DNA of 64,000 bases, from contig NZ_BLWC01000001.1 in NCBI RefSeq assembly GCF_013167895.1, positions 3,162,001 through 3,226,000 of the forward strand. Reading direction: 5' to 3'. Positions 27,928 through 37,453 of this stretch are shown one piece after another. A program made the translations under genes and the position numbers. Source of the stretch: Streptomyces fulvorobeus (GTDB lineage Bacteria; Actinomycetota; Actinomycetes; Streptomycetales; Streptomycetaceae). The notes under the pieces were generated by a model. It was not told the origin of the DNA. It searched no databases and was given only the letters and a program-made list of their open reading frames with translations. The stretch's first letter is position 1. Each line of letters starts with the position of its first letter.

Positions 27928-28232
27928 CAGCACGATAGATCGGCTGGACCTCTTCGACAAGGGCAGCCTTCGTGAGCGGCGTCACATCGCCATTTCGTGG
28001 GAAGCGACTTGCGTCATTTGAGGGGAACTTCGGTGCTAGATGCGTTTTGGCCGTGCGTAGTCTGGTCGGTATGCAGACCACCGGGAACCGTCCGGCGCTC
28101 CCGAGCGTCAGTCTTCGCGGACTGCCGGATGCGCTGTGGGTGAGCCCTCCGCAGGGTTTGTCCGTAATTCGGGGGACCGGATCTCAACTGCCGCTTCCAG
28201 GCGCTCTCGCCTGCCCGAGGAGTAGTCGTTCG

Positions 28233-30911
28233 ATGAGCGAGCACCGTCGCAAAACGTCGCAACCGCCAGGTGGTGGACGCGCAGCGGCCAGACGAGCCGC
28301 CCAGTCTGCTGGACGCAGCGACACGCCGTCACGCAGAGTCGTCAATGAATCACCGTCCGATCCGTACGGCGGGGAACGCCAGTACGGCAGCCGTGCCGAG
28401 GCCCGCCGCGCCCAGCGCGGCGGCGGACGCCGCAGGGGTGCCGAGGAGCTCGGCTCCGGCGCCGGCGGCCACCCCGGCAAGAAGCGCCTGATCGACTACC
28501 CGCGCGCCGGGAAGCACGGCTACCGCCGCTGGGTGCCTTCGTGGAAGCTTGTCTCCGGGGTATGTCTCAGCTTCCTGGGCCTGCTGATGGGCGTGGCCGG
28601 AGTCGCGTACGCGATAGTGACGACCCCCAAGGTCAACGCCGCGGCCGAGGCGCAGAACAACGTCTACTACTGGGCCGACGGCAAGCAGATGGTCGCCACC
28701 GGTGGTGAGGTCAACCGCCAGGAGATCAGCTACGAGCAGATCCCCAAGGCCATGCGCAACGCCGTCATCTCGGCCGAGAACAAGACGTTCGAGAACGACA
28801 AGGGCATCGACCCCATGGGTATCGCCCGAGCCGTGTTCAACATGGCCAAGGGCGGTGAGACCCAGGGCGGCTCGACCATCACGCAGCAGTACGTGAAGAA
28901 CTCCAGGCTCTCCCAGGACCAGACCTTCAGCCGGAAGTTCAAGGAACTGTTCATCACCCTCAAGGTCGGGGGGGAGATGAAGAAGCGCGACGTCATGGCC
29001 GGCTACCTGAACGTGTCGTACTACGGGCGCGGCGCCTGGGGGCTCCAGGCCGCGGCCCGTACGTACTACAACAAGGACGCGAAGGACCTGGACCCGAGCC
29101 AGTGCGCCTTCCTGGCCACGCTGCTCAAGGGCGCGACCTACTTCGACCCGGCCGGCGCCCCCGAGGTCGACCCCGAGAGGGCCACGAAGGAGAAGAACCG
29201 GGAGCGGGCCGAGGACCGCTGGCGGTGGATCCTTGACGAGCAGGTCAAGGACAACCGGATGGAGCAGTCGGAGCGCGCCAAGTACGACGAGTTCCCCATG
29301 CCGCTGCCGCCCCGTCAGAGCGCCGAGCTGGGCGGGCAGATCGGATACCTGGTCGACCTCGCCAAGTCGTACGTCCTCAACAACACGGCCGTCACCGCCA
29401 ACGAACTCGCCCAGGGCGGCTACGAGATCCACACGACCTTCCAGCAGGACAAGGTCAAGGAGCTCCAGAAGGCCGTCGAGGACGTGGACAAGGCGAACAT
29501 CGATCCCGAGAAGCGCCCCGACAAGGACACCCACGTCCAGTTCGGTGGTGCGTCGATCGACCCGAGCTCCGGGGCCATCGTGGCCACGTACGGCGGCCGG
29601 GACGCGACCAAGCACTACACCAACAACGCGAACCCGACCGGTGCGCAGGTCGGTTCGACCTTCAAGCCGTTCGTGCTGGCCGCCGCGATGCAGTACGGGA
29701 AGCGCAACCCCGAACTGGGTCCGGAGCAGGGCGAGTCGACGCGTACGCCGGTCTCCCCGGAGAGCATCTACAACGGGGACAACCTGCTGGAGATCAGGAA
29801 CTACAACGGCGCGGTCTGGAAGAACGAAGAGGGCAAGCGTTGGCTCCAGACCAATGACGGCGACGAGTCCTACGGCGACATCGATCTGCGGTACGCGATG
29901 GAGCAGTCCGCCAACTCCCCGTACGTACAGCTGGGCATGGACGTCGGCACCGACAAGGTGAAGGACGTCGCCATGGCGGTCGGGCTGCGCGACGACGACT
30001 ACATGGCTGACTCGACCGTTCCGTCGTACTCCATCGGTACGTCCTCGCCGAGTGCCATCCGGATGGCCGGCGCGTACGCGACGTTCGCCACCAGTGGCAT
30101 CCAGCGCGAGCCCTTCTCGGTCACCAAGGTCAACGAGGAGGGCGCGACGATCTATCAGCACGAGTCGAAGCAGAAGCGGGCTCTCGACGCGCTCATCGCG
30201 GACAACGTCACCGATGTGCTGAAGAACGTCGTGGAGAACGGCACGGGTACGCCGGCGAAGCTGCCCGGTCGCGACGTGGCGGGGAAGACGGGTACCACGG
30301 ACGGCAACCGGTCGGCCTGGTTCGTCGGTTACACGCCGCAGCTGTCCACCGCGATCAGCATGTTCCGCCTGGACGACGACGAGAAGAACAAGAAGCGCGA
30401 GTTCCTGGAGATGTACGGCACCGGTGGGGAGAAGGAGATCCACGGTGCCTCGTTCCCCGCGCAGATCTGGCACGACTTCATGGCTGTGGCGATGAAGGGG
30501 GAGAAGGTCAAGAACTTCCCGAAGCCGCAGCCCTGGGGCGAGAAGATGTACGGCGGCGGCGCGGTCAGCCCGACACCGGCGCCCAGCATCACCGCTTCCC
30601 CGAAGCCTTCCCCCGAACCCACGACGGCGTCACCTTCGCCGACGACGTCCTCCCCGACCCCCTCACCGTCCAAGTCCTGCGGCATGTGGGGCGCGGAGGA
30701 ATGTGAGGAGACCGGTGGCTCCGACGCCGGTACGGGCGACGGTGGGACCACCGAGGGAGCGACCGAGGGAGGCGACACTGCGGGGACCGTCGAAGGGGCC
30801 GACACGACCGGCGCCACGGGTGAGACGACGGAAGGCAACGAGAACGGCGGAAACGGAAACGGCAACGGGAACGACGGTGGCGGCGGGTTCTTCGGGGGCA
30901 CCGACGGATAG
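28233..30911 (+). CDS. Class A penicillin-binding protein (transglycosylase-transpeptidase)
   Basis: A bifunctional peptidoglycan synthase of 892 residues. A basic, disordered cytoplasmic N-terminus (1-100) is followed by one TM helix about 104-128. The GT51 domain has catalytic Glu in AENKTFEND near 181 and GGSTITQQYVKN. The transpeptidase has STFK near 475, SAN near 557 and KTGT near 684. The last 110 residues are low-complexity Pro/Ser/Thr then Gly/Asn, and contain two cysteines in CGMWGAEEC. Start ATG 28233 with GAGGAG upstream; the open frame further upstream is judged non-coding. A strong terminator follows. Confidence 0.94.
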   Translation: MSEHRRKTSQPPGGGRAAARRAAQSAGRSDTPSRRVVNESPSDPYGGERQYGSRAEARRAQRGGGRRRGAEELGSGAGGHPGKKRLIDYPRAGKHGYRRWVPSWKLVSGVCLSFLGLLMGVAGVAYAIVTTPKVNAAAEAQNNVYYWADGKQMVATGGEVNRQEISYEQIPKAMRNAVISAENKTFENDKGIDPMGIARAVFNMAKGGETQGGSTITQQYVKNSRLSQDQTFSRKFKELFITLKVGGEMKKRDVMAGYLNVSYYGRGAWGLQAAARTYYNKDAKDLDPSQCAFLATLLKGATYFDPAGAPEVDPERATKEKNRERAEDRWRWILDEQVKDNRMEQSERAKYDEFPMPLPPRQSAELGGQIGYLVDLAKSYVLNNTAVTANELAQGGYEIHTTFQQDKVKELQKAVEDVDKANIDPEKRPDKDTHVQFGGASIDPSSGAIVATYGGRDATKHYTNNANPTGAQVGSTFKPFVLAAAMQYGKRNPELGPEQGESTRTPVSPESIYNGDNLLEIRNYNGAVWKNEEGKRWLQTNDGDESYGDIDLRYAMEQSANSPYVQLGMDVGTDKVKDVAMAVGLRDDDYMADSTVPSYSIGTSSPSAIRMAGAYATFATSGIQREPFSVTKVNEEGATIYQHESKQKRALDALIADNVTDVLKNVVENGTGTPAKLPGRDVAGKTGTTDGNRSAWFVGYTPQLSTAISMFRLDDDEKNKKREFLEMYGTGGEKEIHGASFPAQIWHDFMAVAMKGEKVKNFPKPQPWGEKMYGGGAVSPTPAPSITASPKPSPEPTTASPSPTTSSPTPSPSKSCGMWGAEECEETGGSDAGTGDGGTTEGATEGGDTAGTVEGADTTGATGETTEGNENGGNGNGNGNDGGGGFFGGTDG

Positions 30912-30954
30912 CCCCCGGTAGGACGGCGCCCCGCGACGGGCCTGCCCGAGGACG

Positions 30955-30998
30955 ACGGCGAGGGCCGCCGCACCACCCGGTGCGGCGGCCCTCGCCGT
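30955..30998 (+). terminator. Terminator after the PBP gene
   Basis: Perfect 20-base arms at 30955-30974 and 30979-30998 around a 4-base loop, 43 bases after the stop. Confidence 0.88.
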
Positions 30999-31051
30999 GT
31001 CCCGGGGCCGCCCACGCCCCGCGCACAGGCCCGTACGGCAGGATGTGCGGC

Positions 31052-32551
31052 ATGCCAAGCGCAGAAGACACGAGCGTGCGCCAGGAGCCCGTCGTACGGC
31101 CCACGCACCAGGACGAGACCGCCGCGGCCGGAAGTGAGCTGTTCGGCGGGCGGGTGGGACGCTGGGCGCTGCTCGGCAAGGGGCCGCTGACGCCTGTACG
31201 CGTCATCGCACTGGTGGCGATCGGGATGTTCGCGCTCGGCATGGTGCAGAAGATCCCCTGCTACGAATGGGCCTGGTTCAGGGGCACCACCTCGCAGTAC
31301 ACGCACGCCTGCTACTCCGACATCCCGCACCTGTACATCGGGCGCGGCTTCGCCGAGGGCCTGGTGCCGTACTTCGACCGGCTTCCCGGTGACATGAAGT
31401 ACCTGGAGTACCCCGTCCTGACCGGTCTGTTCATGCAGGTCGCGTCCTGGCTGACGCTGACACCGGAGAGCGACCCCGCCCAGCAGCGCGAGCAGATGTA
31501 CTGGATGGTCAACGCGGGCATGCTGATGGTCTGCGCCGTCGTCACCGCCGTGTGCGTCACGCGCACGCACCGGCGCCGGCCCTGGGACGGCCTGCTGGTG
31601 GCCCTGGCGCCCGCTCTGGCGCTCACCGCCACGATCAACTGGGACCTGCTGGCGGTCGCCCTGACGGCGGCGGCGATGCTCATGTGGTCCCGGGGACGCG
31701 CCCTCGCGTTCGGCGTTCTCATCGGCCTCGCCACGGCCGCCAAGTTCTACCCCGCGCTGCTGCTCTGGCCCCTGCTGCTGCTGTGCTGGCGGGCAGGGAA
31801 GTGGCGGGAGTTCTTCCACGCGGTGCTGGGCGCGGCCGCCGCCTGGCTGCTGGTCAACCTGCCGGTGATGGTGTTCGCACCCGAAGGGTGGAAGAAGTTC
31901 TACACCTTCAACCGGGAACGGCCGCTCGATTTCGGGTCGTTCTGGCTGATCATCACCCAGCGCACGGGCACGGCCATCGACGTCGAGACGGTGAACCTGG
32001 GGTCGACCCTGCTGATGGTGGTGGCGGTCGTGGCCCTCGCGGTGGTGGCACTCGCCGCCCCCCGCAGGCCGCGTTTCGCGCAGCTCGCCCTGCTGCTGGT
32101 CGCGGCCTTCGTCCTGACCAACAAGGTGTACTCCCCCCAGTACGTGCTCTGGCTCATCCCGCTGGTCGCACTCGCCAGGCCGCGCTGGCGCGACTTCCTC
32201 ATCTGGCAGGCGTGCGAGTGCGGGTACTTCCTGGGGATCTGGCTGTACCTGGCGTACACGACCAGCGGGGACAAGCACCAGGGGCTGCCGGAGGAGGGCT
32301 ACCAGGTCGCCATCGTCCTGCATCTGCTGGGGACGCTGTACATCTGCGCCGTCGTCGTCCGGGACATCTTCCTGCCCGAACACGATCCCGTACGGCGTGA
32401 CGGGTCCGACGATCCGTCGGGCGGTGTGGTGGACAACGCGCCGGACGTGTTCGTCGTCGGAGAGGGATCGCACGCGGCCCGGCACGCCGCTCACCTGGCC
32501 GTGGCGCCGCGTGTGGAGTGGGGGGCCGCGAGGGGTCCGGCCGCCGACTGA
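31052..32551 (+). CDS. Polyprenol-dependent glycosyltransferase-like membrane protein (GT87 type)
   Basis: A 499-residue polytopic protein with about ten TM segments. After TM1 an extracytoplasmic loop holds YIGRGFAEGLVPYFDR and DMKYLEYPVL, the acidic/aromatic motifs of GT-C enzymes such as mannosyltransferases that use polyprenol-phosphate sugars. Later segments include LATAAKFYPALLLWP and KVYSPQYVLWLIPLVALA. The acceptor is unknown; lipoglycan or cell-wall glycans are candidates. Start ATG 31052 (MPSAEDTSVRQE) with AGGA upstream; ATG 31043 is an alternative. It converges with the Alr-like gene, with 25 bases between stops. Confidence 0.82.
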   Translation: MPSAEDTSVRQEPVVRPTHQDETAAAGSELFGGRVGRWALLGKGPLTPVRVIALVAIGMFALGMVQKIPCYEWAWFRGTTSQYTHACYSDIPHLYIGRGFAEGLVPYFDRLPGDMKYLEYPVLTGLFMQVASWLTLTPESDPAQQREQMYWMVNAGMLMVCAVVTAVCVTRTHRRRPWDGLLVALAPALALTATINWDLLAVALTAAAMLMWSRGRALAFGVLIGLATAAKFYPALLLWPLLLLCWRAGKWREFFHAVLGAAAAWLLVNLPVMVFAPEGWKKFYTFNRERPLDFGSFWLIITQRTGTAIDVETVNLGSTLLMVVAVVALAVVALAAPRRPRFAQLALLLVAAFVLTNKVYSPQYVLWLIPLVALARPRWRDFLIWQACECGYFLGIWLYLAYTTSGDKHQGLPEEGYQVAIVLHLLGTLYICAVVVRDIFLPEHDPVRRDGSDDPSGGVVDNAPDVFVVGEGSHAARHAAHLAVAPRVEWGAARGPAAD

Positions 32552-32576
32552 GGCGCGGCGGGCCGGACCTCGCGTG

Positions 32577-33608
32577 TCAGCGGTCGACGAGGCGGTCGAA
32601 CTGGGTGGTCGTGTGGCGCAGATGGGCCACCAGTTCGTCGCCGGCCTTCGGCTCCTGCGCGTCCGACGGCACGAACAGGATCGACACCTGCATGTGCGGG
32701 GGCTCGGCGAACCAGCGCTGCTTGCCCGCCCAGACGAACGGCGAGAGATTCCGGTTGACCGTGGCCAGACCGGCCCGGGCCACCCCCTTGGCGCGCGGCA
32801 TCACGCCGTGCAGGGCCTTGGGGGCCTCCAGGCCGACGCCGTGGGACGTACCGCCTGCGACCACGACCAGCCAGCCGTCTGACGCGGCCTTCTGCTGGCG
32901 GTAGCCGAAACGGTCCCCCTTGAGGACCGGCGTGACGTCGAGGACGGCGCCCCGGTACTCGGTCGCTTCGTGATCGCCGAGCCAGAGCCGCGTACCGATC
33001 CGGGCGCGGAAGCGGGTCTGCGGGAACTGCTGCTGGAGCCGGGCCAGCTCCTCGGCCCGCAGATGGCTGACGAACATGGTGTGCAGCGGCAGCCTGGCGG
33101 CGCGCAGCCGGTCCATCCAGCCGATGACCTCCTCGACCGCGTCCGAGCCGTCCGCGCGGTCCAGCGGCAGGTGCAGCGCGAACCCTTCGAGGCGTACGTC
33201 CTCGATGGCCGCGTGCAGCTGTCCCAGCTCCTCCTCCTTCACACCGTGGCGCTTCATCGAGCTCATGCACTCGATGACGACCCGGGCGCCCACGAGCGCG
33301 TGGACACCGTCCACGGAGGAGACGGAACGGATGACGCGGTCGGGGAGCGGAACCGGTTCCTCGCCTCGCCGGAAGGGGGTGAGGACGAGAAGGTCGCCGC
33401 TGAACCAGTCCTTGATACGAGCCGCCTCGTAGGTGGTTCCCACGGCGAGCGTGTCGGAGCCGAAGCGGATCGCCTCGTCGGCGAGCCGCTCGTGGCCAAA
33501 ACCGTATCCGTTGCCCTTGCAGACCGGTACGAGCCCGGGGAACTGGTCGAGCACGGACTTCTGGTGCGCCCGCCAGCGCGCGGTGTCTACGTAGAGGGAG
33601 AGCGCCAT
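32577..33608 (-). CDS. Alanine-racemase-fold PLP protein, divergent
   Basis: The 343-residue product has an alanine-racemase-like N-terminal barrel: the PLP lysine is K31 in [12 protein letters not shown] (VKANAYGHG in true racemases), and [11 protein letters not shown] corresponds to the ARPGIALYG region. The C-terminal catalytic-tyrosine and MDQ motifs of standard Alr are not recognisable, so enzymatic identity is uncertain. It is encoded after femX on the same strand, separated by a weak hairpin. A cell-wall amino-acid function is inferred from context. ATG start at 33608; the ribosome site is poor. Confidence 0.75.
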
Positions 33609-33693
33609 GGCCGGCCCGGAACCTTTCTTTTGGCTGCGGTGTGACAGGGGTGTGCGGTACTGCGTACTGGAGCGTCCATTGAAGCAACGGCAT

Positions 33694-33725
33694 CGGATCG
33701 GGCACCGGATGCGGTGCCTGATCCG
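33694..33725 (-). terminator. Hairpin between femX and the Alr-like gene
   Basis: Arms 33694-33706 and 33713-33725 with one G-T pair, starting 17 bases after the femX stop. It may partly terminate or attenuate transcription into the Alr-like gene. Confidence 0.6.
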
Positions 33726-33741
33726 GGCTCCACCGCCGGGG

Positions 33742-34860
33742 TCAGCGGCGCGACATATACATGTCGAGTGCCTTGTGCAGCAGCTTGTTGAGGGGGAAGT
33801 CCCACTCGCCGACGTACTCGACGGCCTCGCCACCGGTGCCGACCTTGAACTGGATCAGGCCGAAGAGGTGATCGGTCTCGTCCAGCGAGTCGCTGATGCC
33901 GCGCAGGTCGTAGACGGTCGCGCCCATCGCGTACGAGTCGCGCAGCATGCGCCACTGCATCGCGTTCGAGGGCCGGACCTCACGTCCGATGTTGTCGGAA
34001 GCGCCGTAGGAGTACCAGACGTGCCCGCCGACGACGAGCATCGTCGCCGCGGACAGGTTCACCCCGTTGTGCCGGGCGAAGTACAGGCGCATGCGGTTGG
34101 GGTCCTCGGAGTTCAGGACGGTCCACATGCGCTGGAAGTAGGAGAGCGGGCGCGGCCGGAAGTGGTCGCGCACGGCGGTGATCTCGTACAGCCGCTGCCA
34201 TTCGGCGAGGTCCTCGTAACTGCCCTGGACGACCTCGACACCGGCCTTGTCGGCTTTCTTGATGTTACGGCGCCACAGCTGGTTGAAGCCCTTGAGCACG
34301 TCGTCGAGGGAGCGGTTGGCCAGCGGCACCTGGAAGACGTAGCGGGGCTGTACGTCGCCGAAACCGGCGCCGCCGTCCTCGCCCTGCTGCCAGCCCATCT
34401 TCCGCAGACGGTCCGAGACCTCGAAGGCGCGGGGCTCGATGTGGGTGGCCTCGACGTCGCGCAGGCGCTTCACGTCCGGGTTCTGGATGCCGGACTTGAT
34501 GGCGGCCGAGTCCCAGCGCCTGATGACGACGGGCGGGCCCATCTTCACGGAGAAGGCGCCCTGCTGCTTGAGGTGGGCGAGCATCGGCTGGAGCCAGTCG
34601 TCCAGGTTGGGGGCGTACCAGTTGATGACCGGGCCCTCGGGAAGGTACGCGAGGTACCGCTTGATCTTGGGCAGCTGGCGGTAGAGGACCAGGCCGGCGC
34701 CGACCAGCTCGCCGCTCTGGTCGAACCATCCCAGGTTCTCCGAGCGCCATTCGGTCTTCACGTCAGCCCACGCCGGGACCTGGCAGTGACTGGCCGAGGG
34801 CAGGCTCTGGATGTACGCCAGATGCTGCTCTCGGCTGATGGTCCTCAGGGTCAGGCTCAT
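33742..34860 (-). CDS. femX: FemX-type peptidoglycan cross-bridge aminoacyltransferase
   Basis: Fem enzymes add amino acids from aminoacyl-tRNA to lipid II side chains; in Streptomyces femX adds the first glycine of the cross-bridge. The 372-residue product has two GNAT-like halves. The first carries [13 protein letters not shown] and [11 protein letters not shown]; the second carries [15 protein letters not shown] and [21 protein letters not shown], followed by [18 protein letters not shown]. These are Fem-family landmarks. No long coiled-coil insertion is evident. ATG start at 34860. Confidence 0.88.
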
Positions 34861-34989
34861 GCGGGGCGCTCCTCGGCAGGTGTGTCCCCATCGGTCAGGG
34901 GCTCCGGCTCTCGCGCCGAAGCCTACTGTGACCGGGGAGCGCCCCGTCTGGCACCACGGGCCCCGGCCCGGCAGCCGGGTGAGGGAAAC

Positions 34990-35304
34990 TCAGCCGATCA
35001 CGCCGCCGAAGAGGCCGCCGTGGGCCATACCGAGGAAGAACCCGATGGCAGACGCACCGAGTCCGATGATCAGCGCGAACCTCTCGCGCGTGGTGACCGA
35101 GACGTACTGCCCGTAGGCGCCCGTAAGGATTCCGATCAGTCCCGCCCACGAACTGATCAGATGCAGGTCGTGGAACATCGCCGTCACGAAGGCGAGCGCG
35201 CCCAGCACCAGGGTGACCGCCATGAGGCCGTCCTGGAGTGGATGAGCCTTGCCGTCCGTGGAGAAGAGGGACGCGGAGGGACCGCGTCGCATTGCGTGTG
35301 CCAT
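34990..35304 (-). CDS. Small membrane protein, unknown function
   Basis: 104 residues with three hydrophobic segments ([53 protein letters not shown]). No known domain is recognised. Start ATG 35304 ([14 protein letters not shown]) has GGAGG 6 bases upstream. It is upstream of femX on the same strand and divergent from rpsF. The conserved position in streptomycetes supports a real gene. Confidence 0.8.
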
Positions 35305-35530
35305 GGAGAACCTCCTGGCCTGGAGGCGGCGCCCTGCGGCGCCGCTCACACCCGATGTGTACAGATTGCGTCTCCTGAGCACCGGATTTCAACCGGAAGC
35401 CCCTCTGCGGGTAGTCTGGACGGTCTGCACCTGTGTCTGCCCCGGGTCGGCTCGACAGCTTCCTCTCCATGGAGGGCGTTGTCAGTGGCGGCTGTTTCAC
35501 TCGGAGACACATGTGCTCACGCATCACGAC

Positions 35531-35573
35531 CCTCCTGCCACGGAACGACCGTGGCCGCTGAGTCCAAAGGAGG
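35531..35573 (+). promoter_or_regulatory. Leader hairpin of rpsF that can cover its ribosome site
   Basis: CCTCC (35531-35535) can pair with the rpsF ribosome site GGAGG (35569-35573), enclosing a 7-base-pair stem (35537-35543 with 35549-35555, loop AACGA). This arrangement resembles autoregulatory leaders bound by S6:S18, which is inference. The rest of the 279-base gap 35305-35583 shows no gene. Confidence 0.5.
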
Positions 35574-35583
35574 TGGGTTCCAC

Positions 35584-35874
35584 ATGCGTCACTACGAGGT
35601 GATGGTCATCCTCGACCCCGATCTCGAGGAGCGCGCAGTCTCCCCGTTGATCGAGAACTTCCTCTCCGTCGTCCGTGAGGGCAACGGAAAGGTCGAGAAG
35701 GTCGACACCTGGGGCCGTCGTCGTCTCTCTTACGAGATCAAGAAGAAGCCTGAGGGCATCTACTCGGTCATCGACCTGCAGGCCGAGCCCGCAGTCGTCA
35801 AGGAGCTCGACCGACAGATGAACCTGAACGAGTCGGTCCTCCGGACCAAGGTCCTCCGCCCCGAGACCCACTGA
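35584..35874 (+). CDS. rpsF: 30S ribosomal protein S6
   Basis: S6 binds S18 on the small-subunit platform. The 96-residue product starts [17 protein letters not shown] at ATG 35584, with GGAGG 10 bases upstream. The longer open frame upstream belongs to no gene. It heads the rpsF-ssb-rpsR-rplI cluster. The length lacks the C-terminal extension of proteobacterial S6. Confidence 0.97.
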
Positions 35875-35948
35875 GCTTCTAGCTCAGCGGTCATCGGGTC
35901 CGAGTAGCAGCAAGCAGCCAGAAGCAATCCCCGCCGAGAGGTTCACCC

Positions 35949-36578
35949 ATGGCAGGCGAGACCGTCATCACGGTCGTCGGCAATCTCGTCGACGACCCCG
36001 AGCTGCGCTTCACCCCGTCCGGTGCGGCGGTCGCGAAGTTCCGTGTCGCGTCCACTCCCCGCATCTTCGACCGTCAGACCAATGAGTGGAAGGACGGTGA
36101 GGGCCTGTTCCTCACCTGCTCGGTCTGGCGTCAGGCGGCGGAGAACGTCGCGGAGTCGCTCCAGCGAGGCATGCGCGTCGTCGTGCAGGGCCGGCTGAAG
36201 CAGCGGTCCTACGAGGACCGTGAGGGCGTCAAGCGCACGGTCTACGAGCTGGACGTCGAGGAAGTCGGCCCCAGCTTGAAGAGCGCCACGGCGAAGGTCA
36301 CCAAGACCACAGGTCGCGGTGGCCAGGGCCAGGGCGGCCAGGGTGGATACGGCGGTGGCCAGCAGGGCGGCGGCAACTGGGGCGGCGGTCCCGGTGCCGG
36401 CGGCCAGCAGGGCGGCGGCGGTGCTCCCGCCGACGACCCGTGGGCCACCGGCGCGCCGGCCGGCGGCCAGCAAGGCGGGGCTCAGCAGGGCGGCGGAGGC
36501 AGCTGGGGCGGAAGCTCCGGCGGCTCCACCGGATCTGCTGGTTCCGGCGGCGGCTACTCGGACGAGCCGCCCTTCTAG
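35949..36578 (+). CDS. ssb: Single-stranded DNA-binding protein
   Basis: SSB coats single-stranded DNA and recruits replication and repair partners. The OB fold covers about residues 1-112 ([37 protein letters not shown]). A Gly/Gln-rich linker of nearly 85 residues follows, and the acidic tail ends SDEPPF, the protein-docking tip. Length 209 aa. It is placed between rpsF and rpsR, as in most bacteria. Confidence 0.97.
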   Translation: MAGETVITVVGNLVDDPELRFTPSGAAVAKFRVASTPRIFDRQTNEWKDGEGLFLTCSVWRQAAENVAESLQRGMRVVVQGRLKQRSYEDREGVKRTVYELDVEEVGPSLKSATAKVTKTTGRGGQGQGGQGGYGGGQQGGGNWGGGPGAGGQQGGGGAPADDPWATGAPAGGQQGGAQQGGGGSWGGSSGGSTGSAGSGGGYSDEPPF

Positions 36579-36621
36579 GGCAGCTCGTACCCCCACTTCT
36601 TGATCACACAGGAGAAACACC

Positions 36622-36858
36622 ATGGCGAAGCCGCCTGTGCGCAAGCCTAAGAAGAAGGTCTGCGCATTCTGCAAGGACAAGACCCAGTACGTGGACTACA
36701 AGGACACGAACATGCTGCGGAAGTTCATTTCCGACCGTGGCAAGATCCGTGCCCGCCGCGTCACCGGTAACTGCACGCAGCACCAGCGTGACGTCGCCAC
36801 GGCAGTCAAGAACAGCCGTGAGATGGCGCTGCTGCCCTACACGTCCACCGCGCGATAA
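36622..36858 (+). CDS. rpsR: 30S ribosomal protein S18
   Basis: 78 residues starting [17 protein letters not shown]. Four cysteines, two in CAFC and others in the core (VTGNC), suggest the zinc-binding form, although the set is partly incomplete by my reading. ATG 36622 has AGGAG upstream. It assembles with S6 on the ribosome platform. It is 43 bases after ssb and 18 before rplI. Confidence 0.95.
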   Translation: MAKPPVRKPKKKVCAFCKDKTQYVDYKDTNMLRKFISDRGKIRARRVTGNCTQHQRDVATAVKNSREMALLPYTSTAR

Positions 36859-36876
36859 GGGAAGGGTGACCGAATC

Positions 36877-37323
36877 ATGAAGATCATCCTCACCCACGAG
36901 GTCTCCGGCCTCGGTGCTGCAGGCGACGTCGTCGACGTCAAGGACGGGTACGCCCGTAACTACCTGGTCCCGCGTGGCTTTGCCATCCGCTGGACCAAGG
37001 GTGGCGAGAAGGACGTGGCGCAGATCCGCCGCGCCCGCAAGATCCACGAGATCTCGACGATCGAGCAGGCCAACGAGATCAAGGCCAAGCTCGAGGCCGT
37101 CAAGGTTCGTCTGGCTGTTCGCTCCGGCGACGCCGGCCGTCTCTTCGGCTCCGTCACCCCGGCCGACATCGCCTCGGCGATCAAGGCCGCCGGTGGTCCG
37201 GATGTCGACAAGCGTCGCGTTGAGCTCGGCTCGGCGATCAAGACGCTTGGCGGACACCAGGTGTCCGTGCGTCTGCACCCCGAGGTCGCCGCGAAGCTCG
37301 GCATCGAGGTCGTTGCTGCCTGA
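36877..37323 (+). CDS. rplI: 50S ribosomal protein L9
   Basis: L9 has two globular domains joined by a long helix and helps limit ribosome frameshifting. The 148-residue product starts [17 protein letters not shown] with [15 protein letters not shown], the L9 signature, followed by the helix ([13 protein letters not shown]) and the C-terminal domain. A terminator follows. Confidence 0.97.
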   Translation: MKIILTHEVSGLGAAGDVVDVKDGYARNYLVPRGFAIRWTKGGEKDVAQIRRARKIHEISTIEQANEIKAKLEAVKVRLAVRSGDAGRLFGSVTPADIASAIKAAGGPDVDKRRVELGSAIKTLGGHQVSVRLHPEVAAKLGIEVVAA

Positions 37324-37348
37324 GGGCACAGCTCGTGAGAGCTAGGTG

Positions 37349-37378
37349 AAGGGCCGCACCCCATGGGGTGCGGCCCTT
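37349..37378 (+). terminator. Terminator after rplI
   Basis: Perfect 14-base arms (37349-37362, 37365-37378) around an AT centre, followed by TG. It ends the rpsF-rplI operon. Confidence 0.88.
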
Positions 37379-37409
37379 TGTCGTTCCGTGCGTCTTCCGC
37401 GTGGAGTGT

Positions 37410-37423
37410 GTTTCACGTGAAAC
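37410..37423. other. parS: parS site 7 (convergent junction rplI/MATE)
   Basis: Perfect GTTTCACGTGAAAC, 31 bases after the rplI terminator and just before the MATE gene stop. It has no extended palindrome. Confidence 0.93.
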
Positions 37424-37453
37424 CTGCGAGCCGCGCAGTGAAGCCGGGGCTCG

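Noticed and set aside
27972..28232. N-terminal extension of the PBP
   Set aside because: The frame is open, but a good ribosome site fits ATG 28233, and the upstream residues do not look like a cytoplasmic PBP tail.
30329..32494. 721-codon open frame on the minus strand
   Set aside because: It lies antisense to the PBP and glycosyltransferase genes and shows no domain.
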